Shown piece by piece: positions 14,705 to 19,529 of a stretch of 19,529 nucleotides of DNA. How positions within the stretch are numbered: position 1 is the stretch's first letter; each line of letters starts with the position of its first letter. A model generated the notes under the pieces. It had not been told where the DNA came from. It worked only from the letters and a program-made list of their open reading frames with translations, and ran no database searches. Origin of the DNA: Pelobacter sp. UBA6812 (GTDB lineage Bacteria > Desulfobacterota > Desulfuromonadia > Desulfuromonadales > Syntrophotaleaceae); NCBI GenBank assembly GCA_002452265.1, contig DKEW01000030.1, positions 11,800 through 31,328 on the forward strand. The letters are read 5' to 3'. The position numbers and the translations under genes were made by a program.

Positions 14705-15757
14705 ATGGACATAAATAACAGGACGATATGGCAACAAGCCGCAGGCGATACTGATCGAGACTATTCCGATTTGTGTCTTAGGTGGGGCGTTATTTTGAAT
14801 GGGCCGGGGTATGCTGGCCCTTGGCCGGAATGCCGAGACGAGCTCACCGTGGATGGCTGGTCCTCTCGCAAGCTTACTGATCTAAGTCGGTTTGCTGAGG
14901 AAATAAAAGACGGAGATCTCGTTGTATTGCGGCTTGGAACCGCAGCTATTTTGGCTGTTGGAGAAGTAGTTGGTGAATATGAGTGGTGTGCAGAATTTGG
15001 GGATATCGACGGTTGGGAAATTCAACATGTCCGTCGGGTGCGTTGGCTTTGGGAGTCGAGAAAGGCCCCTAAGGGATTCGCCACCTACACCCTGAAGCAG
15101 GGCGATACGACTCAAAGACTGGATTCATCGGATGTTAAAGATTGGCTGACGGGCCTGCAAATTTCCGTTGCGCGGTATGAGCAATCCCTTCCTGCGCTTC
15201 CTGGTCGGGATGCGACCCAGGATGTGGGGTTTAACGACATTTCCGGCTTTCTTTTTGATCATGGGGTCGCTAGTGACTCCATCGCAAAGCTTCTGGCTGA
15301 TATTGGAGAATTGGTACGCATAGCAACGTGGTATCAAAGAACAAGCATGCCATCAGAGCATGAGACAGTTGCTTATCTTGTGATCCCTCTGCTCCGTGCA
15401 TTGGGCTGGACTCCACAGAGGATGGCGGTTGAATGGAACCGGGTTGACGTGGCTCTTTTCAAAGGGCTTCCGCGAAAAGATAAAAATTTAACCGTTGTTG
15501 TAGAGGCAAAGAAAATGAATGCCTCGTGCCTGTCGGCGATGTCGCAGGCGCAAGCCTATGCGCAAGGCAAGGAAGGTTGTCACAGGCTGATAGTCACTGA
15601 TGGCTTACGATACGGTGTTTATACACGGAACGAATCTGGCGAGTTTGCTTTGACAGCATATATGAATTTGACTCGGCTTAGGAGTAGTTATCCGATCTAC
15701 CCATGTTCTGGTGCCAGGCAGGCCTTGTTGATCATGGCCCCTGAATGGTCTGGTTGA
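14705..15757 (+). CDS. PUA/EVE-like domain fused to HsdR-N-like PD-(D/E)xK nuclease
   Basis: This 350-aa protein looks like a solitary restriction-type nuclease. Residues ~1-125 resemble EVE/PUA-like modified-base readers (WGVILNGPGY, KDGDLVVLRLGTAAILAVGE, WEIQHVRRVRWLW). Residues ~195-320 resemble the N-terminal nuclease domain of type I R subunits: Glu in SEHETVAYLVIPLLRALGW (~217), Asp in RVDVALF (~247) and VVVEAK (~265-270), a complete PD-(D/E)xK set, then QAQAYAQ and LIVTDGLRYGVY. A reader plus nuclease suggests cleavage of modified DNA, as in type IV restriction. That role is inference. Start ATG 14705 has a weak ribosome site (TTAGG). No methylase or helicase partner is adjacent. Leader copy 5 precedes it and copy 2 follows. 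Confidence 0.75.
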   Translation: MDINNRTIWQQAAGDTDRDYSDLCLRWGVILNGPGYAGPWPECRDELTVDGWSSRKLTDLSRFAEEIKDGDLVVLRLGTAAILAVGEVVGEYEWCAEFGDIDGWEIQHVRRVRWLWESRKAPKGFATYTLKQGDTTQRLDSSDVKDWLTGLQISVARYEQSLPALPGRDATQDVGFNDISGFLFDHGVASDSIAKLLADIGELVRIATWYQRTSMPSEHETVAYLVIPLLRALGWTPQRMAVEWNRVDVALFKGLPRKDKNLTVVVEAKKMNASCLSAMSQAQAYAQGKEGCHRLIVTDGLRYGVYTRNESGEFALTAYMNLTRLRSSYPIYPCSGARQALLIMAPEWSG

Positions 15758-15820
15758 GGATAAAGCTAACGCAAGCTTCATGCGGACTTGGGGCCTTCTC
15801 TCAATTTTATACTCACAACT

Positions 15821-15983
15821 GTAGGTAAACATTAGAATATTTGACAGGTAAGGTTCTTTGCCGGTATTTATGAATGCGTTTTATTTTAAATGCCGGAGGG
15901 GACATGCTGGGGGAGAAACAAGTTTGAGACAAATAATCAGAGCCGCTTGGCCGGAGGTGATCCGGTGGGTGGCTCTATTTTTG
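15821..15983 (+). repeat. Recurrent leader-like element, copy 2
   Basis: This is the best-preserved copy: GGTAAACATTAGAATATTTG, then TTTGCCGGTATTTATG, TTTTAAATGCCGGAGGGG and ACATGCTGGGGG. The terminal hairpin is AGAGCC-GCTTG-(G)-CCGGA-ggtga-TCCGG-TGGGT-GGCTCT (15939-15976) plus ATTTTTG. A -35/-10-like pair (TTGCCG, 17 nt, TTATTT) would start a transcript near GCCGG, giving a leader or small RNA of about 90 nt. It fills most of the gap between the nuclease gene and the lipoprotein gene, which starts 123 bp later. Confidence 0.8.
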
Positions 15984-16105
15984 TTTTGAACATCCCCTTT
16001 ATCTTTCTTTATGTGACGGGAGAGTAGGTTTTTAGCTCCCAATTCGTAGGTGTATTTACCTGCAGAGAGAAAGTTCAAATTGCATTGTAAATCTATGGAG
16101 GATTT

Positions 16106-17119
16106 GTGAAAAATATTTTCTTTGTTTTTCTTTTTATTCTTTTAATCGCCGGTTGTGTCAGCAAAACAAATAGCATAGGAAATGACGCAGTATATACTAC
16201 GAATTTAAAAAACGAAAAAGCAGATATCGACAAGCTAGAGAAGGATATAATGAGTTTATCACGATCTTTAGCTACTAGATTTTACGATTATAAAAATAAG
16301 CCAATAATTAAAATATACATTGCTCCTATCTCAAGTAATTTTGATAAGGTCCAAGAGGTTGGCAGTTATATAGACAGTAAACTAGAAAGCTATTTCAATA
16401 AAAAAAGTCAATATAAGATATTAAATCCGATTGAAAGTAAGGTCGATGTTTTTATACAGGGCCATATTGAAAAAATTGATAACAATAACTTTTCTTTAAA
16501 TTTAGAATGTGTTGATCCGAAAAATGGGAAATCTGTATATTCCAAAAACACTATTTATAATGAAAAAGATATTTTAACCAAGAATTACAGTGATTTTATA
16601 AGTACAATGGTCACAAATGCTAAAAAATCTCAAGACATTGGTCAAACAAGACTTCAGGTCGGATATATTTCATCAGGTGAGTCTTACAAAGAAGACGATA
16701 AGTACTATTTGTATACCGTGAGGAATCTTTTTTCTAGTGAAACAATGTTACTAAAAAAAGATACTGGTAATAGCGGTTTTTATCCAGGGAATATTCAGAT
16801 AACTATTGACGGAATCCTTATAGGTAGTTCACTTAGTAATATTTTGTACGATGAGTTTATTTATCCTGGCAGGCATGAAATTGTTGTATCTTTCTCTGAG
16901 ACAGTTTGGGATGCCTATAATCAAAATCAAATAAGAGGAAAAGTAGTGTCAAAAAAGGTATTCATTGATATATCAAAAAATGATTTTATAAGAGTAGATA
17001 TTTTATGCGCCTACGATGGAACTAATAGTAAAATCATAGTGAAGGCTAATAAAAGAAAAGAAGTACTAACTGGAGGTAGAATTACAGAAAACCTCGTACC
17101 TATACAAATTTTTCAATAA
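16106..17119 (+). CDS. AT-rich lipoprotein with FlgO-like N-terminal region
   Basis: This 337-aa protein has a lipoprotein signal (FVFLFILLIAGC, lipobox LIAGC, lipidated Cys ~17). Residues ~45-160 resemble FlgO/CsgG-like domains (LSRSLATRF, KIYIAPIS, SYIDSKLESYF, YKILNP, VFIQGHIEKI), which would place it in the periplasm or outer membrane. Residues ~215-320 look like a beta-rich carrier segment (GNIQITIDGILIGSSLSN, YPGRHEIVVSF) of a kind seen in PEGA-like domains. Both assignments are tentative. Start GTG 16106 has GGAGG 4 nt upstream. Base composition is strikingly AT-rich (many AAA, ATA and TTT codons) compared with the genes on either side, a sign of recent transfer. The target or partner is unknown. 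Confidence 0.85.
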   Translation: MKNIFFVFLFILLIAGCVSKTNSIGNDAVYTTNLKNEKADIDKLEKDIMSLSRSLATRFYDYKNKPIIKIYIAPISSNFDKVQEVGSYIDSKLESYFNKKSQYKILNPIESKVDVFIQGHIEKIDNNNFSLNLECVDPKNGKSVYSKNTIYNEKDILTKNYSDFISTMVTNAKKSQDIGQTRLQVGYISSGESYKEDDKYYLYTVRNLFSSETMLLKKDTGNSGFYPGNIQITIDGILIGSSLSNILYDEFIYPGRHEIVVSFSETVWDAYNQNQIRGKVVSKKVFIDISKNDFIRVDILCAYDGTNSKIIVKANKRKEVLTGGRITENLVPIQIFQ

Positions 17120-17149
17120 TCATTTCAAAGCGTGTTTGCGCCCCAGGAT

Positions 17150-17268
17150 ACCACAGGCATATAAAATTTTATTTTAGTGCCGGAATGGATATGTTGGGGG
17201 ATCGTTAACTCGTTGCCAATCAATAAGGGTCGCCTAACCGCAAAAAAATCGGAGGGCTGCTCGTTTTT
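17150..17268 (+). repeat. Recurrent leader-like element, copy 4 (diverged)
   Basis: It aligns with copies 2 and 3 from TTTTATTTTAGTGCCGGAATGG through ATGTTGGGGGATCG and TTGCCAATCAAT. Its terminal hairpin has changed sequence but not shape: GGGTCGCCT-(AA)-CCG-caaaaaaa-CGG-AGGGCTGCTC (17227-17262), then GTTTTTG. The upstream AAACATTA part is not recognisable. It ends 19 bp before the GTG start at 17288, so the gene's ribosome site begins just after the T-run. Confidence 0.7.
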
Positions 17269-17287
17269 GACAAATTGGAGACCTGTC

Positions 17288-17692
17288 GTGTGCCGCATCA
17301 TTGTAGCTGCTTTGTTTTTTTGTTTGCCCTTTTTGTTTGTGCTACCCTTTTCGGCGGAGAGCATTACCTGTAAAAGAACAGGAGTTTTCGGCCAGGTTGT
17401 GATCGATGAAAGTCCAGCGGCTGACGAGTGTTATCCACTTACCTGGCAAACCAAATCAACGACCAGGGGAGGAAAGGTAGTCAGGAAGGAAATTGAATTT
17501 GATTCGGTTTGTTCCAATTACTTTGAGGGGAGCATTCCTTACCGAAACTGCCGGAGGCAGGCGGTAGAATTTTTTCAGGATAACTGTAAGGATTTGAAGG
17601 AAAAATACAAAAAGACAAAGAGCCCATATAATGAACAGTTCAGGCTTGATATGGAATGTTTTTGCGGGGCTGGTCGTCTGTTTAGGCCATGA
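17288..17692 (+). CDS. Small Cys-rich secreted protein of unknown function
   Basis: I choose GTG 17288 because GGAG lies 7-8 nt upstream and the protein then begins MCRIIVAALFFCLPFLFVLP, a clear signal peptide with probable cleavage near FSAES (~25). The ATG at 17177 would put non-signal sequence overlapping the leader hairpin ahead of it. The mature part (~109 aa) has seven cysteines (ITCKRTG, DECYPL, DSVCSNYF, YRNCRRQ, QDNCKDL, ECFCGAG), which suggests disulfides in the periplasm or outside, and a Lys-rich helix (LKEKYKKTKS). I do not recognise the family. It follows leader copy 4 and is followed by ~300 bp without a gene. Confidence 0.75.
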   Translation: MCRIIVAALFFCLPFLFVLPFSAESITCKRTGVFGQVVIDESPAADECYPLTWQTKSTTRGGKVVRKEIEFDSVCSNYFEGSIPYRNCRRQAVEFFQDNCKDLKEKYKKTKSPYNEQFRLDMECFCGAGRLFRP

Positions 17693-17989
17693 GGGCATCC
17701 GGTAAAAGGTCTGTTGGGCAAGTCTGTTTCATTTTGATTTTGTCCAAGGGGGCTGACCATATTATTGCGACGTCACGTAAACGAATATAAATGCTATAAA
17801 GAAAATTCAGTCCTTGAGTCTTCCCTAAAAAATGTCGGATGCGTTTCTTTGAGTAGTAACTTGGTAACTTGGAAGCTTGCCCCCCCCCATGATGTACCTT
17901 CAGACAGGTGACCTTCTCCCCTTATGACGCAAAAGCCATCAGGTTAAGCTCTTCGTCTCTTTGTTTGCGATTGCTCGAAGGGAGCGAGA
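17693..17989. other. Intergenic region with a C9 tract
   Basis: No gene is supported. A run of nine C (17880-17888) follows three near-copies of GTAACTTG/GAAGCTTG (17858-17880). The tract is a slippage-prone homopolymer, but no promoter boxes flank it convincingly. Confidence 0.4.
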
Positions 17990-18139
17990 GTAAACATTAA
18001 AACCTTGATAAGCAATATTCTTTGTCGATATCTATGGTAGATTTTTTAATGCCGGCAGAGACGTACAGAAGGTGAATTAAGTCAGGGGCAATTGATCAGA
18101 GTCGCTCGGCCGGAGGAAAATCGGTGGGCGGCTCTTTTT
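17990..18139 (+). repeat. Recurrent leader-like element, copy 3
   Basis: AGTAAACATTAAAACC, TTTGTCGATATCTATGG and TTTTTTAATGCCGG match copy 2. The terminal hairpin AGAGTC-GCTCG-(G)-CCG...CGG-TGGGC-GGCTCT (18098-18135) plus five T keeps pairing where copy 2 differs (CTTG/TGGG to CTCG/TGGG; G-T to G-C at the junction). It precedes the HNH gene by about 75-105 bp. Confidence 0.75.
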
Positions 18140-18246
18140 GTTGAGGTGATATTTAGAAGAAATATGGATGGTCGAGTATATCTGAAAACCATATAAAAAA
18201 AATAGTTAGAGGGTCTTTGGCTAGACATTTAAATAGGGTGAGACTT

Positions 18247-18846
18247 ATGTTTATTTTATTTTTAGTCATATCCTTTATTGTAATAATTGCCTATTTAGTC
18301 CATCAAGAGTCTGAACGGCAAAACCTCCTGCACAATATAACTGAGGAAAATTTCCTATTCGTAAAATTACTTGAAGAAAATTTCCTAGTTCAACCGTGTA
18401 CTAAATGTCATGAGTTTACGATGCGTCTTCTCGAAATAAGCCCGAATGCTCGCTCAGTGCATTATCAATGTGTCCATTGTAATAAAAAAATGCGTGCGGC
18501 AGCGGGTACTGAAAAGGCATTCGACATAATCCCTGCTTGGAATAATCTAAAAAATCGGGTCGATTATTATAATCAAAAATATACATCATCTCAGATTTTA
18601 TCTTCATTCGAGTTTGAAACAGCGCCAGCCCCACTACCGTTTGAGCAAACTAGCAGGTCACCCATCTCCGAATCAGTGCGAAGTGAAGTTTGGCGCCGAG
18701 ATAGAGGGCAATGTGTTTCGTGTGGTTCAAAGGAGAACCTGCAATTTGATCACATCATCCCAGTTTCACGCGGAGGAGCAACTTCCGCGCAAAACCTGCA
18801 GCTACTTTGTCAGCAATGTAATTTAGCGAAGGGCACGAAAATATAA
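18247..18846 (+). CDS. Membrane-anchored zinc-ribbon/HNH endonuclease
   Basis: This 199-aa protein has one N-terminal membrane segment (FILFLVISFIVIIAYLV), a four-Cys zinc-ribbon-like module (CTKC...CVHC, ~46-80), a linker, and a C-terminal HNH domain. The HNH domain (~137-199) reads VWRRDRGQCVSCGSKENLQF, DHIIPVSRGG, NLQLLCQQCNLAKGTK, with CxxC/CxxC zinc knuckles, the catalytic His in FDHI and the closing Asn. Start ATG 18247 has GGGTGAG upstream. An in-frame TTG at 18217 would add MARHLNRVRL, whose positive charges would favour N-in topology and put the nuclease in the periplasm. A membrane-tethered nuclease next to another nuclease suggests defence against incoming DNA; that is inference. 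Confidence 0.85.
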   Translation: MFILFLVISFIVIIAYLVHQESERQNLLHNITEENFLFVKLLEENFLVQPCTKCHEFTMRLLEISPNARSVHYQCVHCNKKMRAAAGTEKAFDIIPAWNNLKNRVDYYNQKYTSSQILSSFEFETAPAPLPFEQTSRSPISESVRSEVWRRDRGQCVSCGSKENLQFDHIIPVSRGGATSAQNLQLLCQQCNLAKGTKI

Positions 18847-19399
18847 GGTCGCAGGTAAGTAGCATTGGGTTCTGAGGTTGATCTCAAGTACCCTTCTTTC
18901 GTTTGATAGGCGGTTTTTTTGTGCGGGGGACTTGTGGAAATTTCAGGAACGTCACCTTAGCCTTTCCAAAACGGTTCCTGAAAAATGCGTCAGCGACCGC
19001 AGATTGCTGCCTCATGACCCCAAGATCTTTGAAGTCAGATCATGTAATCTTAAGGACTTTGCTTGGCTTAACTTTAAGATATATATATCTTTTCTTTCAC
19101 AAAAGGCAGGTCCAAACACATGCGCAGGCTGCGTGCGGGTTGTGCGGACTGCCCATTGATAAAATTTATTTTGTACCGGCTAGTCTGGCGGGTGTTTGGT
19201 TGGCTTCCTAAATCGTTTGGGGGGTAGGGGGCAGGTTCCTGTCGTCTGAAGTTTGGCCGAGGATTGGGAAGGGGATAACTCTACTTTGAAGTGGCGCTGA
19301 TATCTTCACACTGTCTAACAAAATATTTCAACAAGAGGTGGTGCCAAATAAAACACAAAACATTGTCAAATTGCGCGGCACGTTACAATTGAGCTTGGT
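18847..19399. other. Right end of the island, no supported gene
   Basis: Open frames of 93 and 102 codons at 18878-19211 overlap each other in different frames and have no domain or good ribosome site. An isolated GGCGGTTTTTTTG at 18909 resembles the T-tail of the leader elements but has no matching left arm. I see no integrase remnant. Confidence 0.35.
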
Positions 19400-19422
19400 T
19401 TTGTAGATATGTTTGTAGATAT
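19400..19422. repeat. Two 11-bp direct repeats beside the tRNA-Ala terminator
   Basis: TTTGTAGATAT occurs at 19400-19410 and 19412-19422, one base apart, about 15 bp inside the right boundary of the island. Short direct repeats in this position are where integrase arm sites usually lie. Confidence 0.6.
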
Positions 19423-19437
19423 TTTGCAAAGAAAAAG

Positions 19438-19460
19438 GGGTTACGGAAATTCCGTAACCC
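19438..19460 (-). terminator. Intrinsic terminator of tRNA-Ala
   Basis: A 10-bp stem GGGTTACGGA/TCCGTAACCC (19438-19447 with 19451-19460) has loop AAT. On the minus strand CTTTTTC follows. It lies 9 bp after the tRNA 3' end. Confidence 0.85.
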
Positions 19461-19469
19461 GTTGATTTT

Positions 19470-19529
<60 letters not shown>

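Larger units (their letters stand above)
14500..19469. mobile_element. Putative ~5-kb genomic island at the 3' end of tRNA-Ala, no integrase seen
   Basis: The island is bounded on the left by a mutated tRNA-Ala 3' half plus terminator (14464-14545), and on the right by the 3' end of an intact-looking tRNA-Ala and the same terminator (19438 onward). This is the arrangement left by a tyrosine recombinase acting at the anticodon loop. Cargo on the plus strand is a PUA-like/PD-(D/E)xK protein, a lipoprotein, a Cys-rich secreted protein and a membrane HNH protein, each preceded by a copy of the recurrent leader element. The lipoprotein gene is much more AT-rich than the flanks. No integrase, transposase or mobilisation gene is present, so the element is a remnant, is mobilised in trans, or the repeat arose by duplication. 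Confidence 0.6.

Noticed and set aside
17177..17287. Longer N-terminus of the Cys-rich secreted protein
   Set aside because: It would run through the leader hairpin and bury the signal peptide; GTG 17288 has its own ribosome site and gives a standard signal peptide.
12739..18139. The recurrent elements as integron attC sites of a cassette array
   Set aside because: They lie between single genes in one orientation, but I find no matched RYYYAAC/GTTRRRY core pair at the ends. The structure is a terminal terminator hairpin, not a whole-element fold. No integron integrase is present.
17988..18846. HEARO/IscB-type RNA plus HNH protein
   Set aside because: The HNH protein is short, membrane-anchored and lacks RuvC-like or IscB-specific parts, and the same RNA-like element also precedes genes without HNH domains.
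18878..19211. Two overlapping open frames (93 and 102 codons) at the right end of the island
   Set aside because: They overlap in different frames, lack ribosome sites and show no integrase or other domain signature.

Overview
The window is a mixed stretch of a Gram-negative chromosome. Moderate G+C housekeeping genes occupy roughly 2.2-11.4 kb and an accessory region fills the right third. A trimeric autotransporter adhesin implies an outer membrane. A PocR-domain histidine kinase, a large GGDEF-EAL protein with a c-di-GMP-riboswitch-like leader, a DUF2845 protein and a YbiI-type zinc finger together suggest an anaerobic deltaproteobacterium of the Desulfuromonadales/Geobacter/Pelobacter type. 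This placement is inference from gene content, not proof.

Layout. 1-2058 (+): 3' part of a YadA-like adhesin whose 5' end lies outside the window. 2170-4565 (-): pabB-pabC (para-aminobenzoate branch, GTGA overlap), then tRNA-Leu(CAA) with its own promoter and terminator. 4753-7126 (-): a PocR/PAS histidine kinase followed by a NarL-type response regulator. 7888-8276: a strong palindromic terminator and a small DUF6172 gene. 8459-8596: an orphan 3' piece of a ybiI-like gene, directly abutting the stop of an intact Cache-HAMP-PAS-GGDEF-EAL protein (8598-11432, -). That protein's leader contains a divergent GEMM-I (c-di-GMP-I) riboswitch-like sequence. 11961-12650 (-): an SRAP (YedK/HMCES) protein flanked by 14-bp direct repeats. 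13205-13426 (-): a second ybiI-like gene, which lacks the C-terminus that the fragment at 8.5 kb retains. 13868-14188 (+): a secreted DUF2845 protein.

Accessory island. A degenerate 3' half of tRNA-Ala plus its terminator lies at 14464-14545. The same sequence recurs as the 3' end of a real, window-truncated tRNA-Ala(GGC) at 19438-19529. This is the footprint of integration into a tRNA 3' end. The ~5 kb between the two carries four plus-strand genes: a PUA/EVE-like + PD-(D/E)xK nuclease fusion, an AT-rich lipoprotein, a small Cys-rich secreted protein, and a membrane-anchored zinc-ribbon/HNH nuclease. No integrase is visible.

Most unusual signal. A non-coding element of up to ~150 nt recurs five times on the plus strand (12739, 14596, 15821, 17150 and 17990). 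It has a conserved AT-rich/promoter-like 5' half and ends in a conserved, partly covarying hairpin, with a T-run in four copies. All four island genes are preceded by one copy. It could be a leader/attenuator or small-RNA family, or the modular boundary of a cassette-like accessory locus. I could not match it to any RNA family I know.
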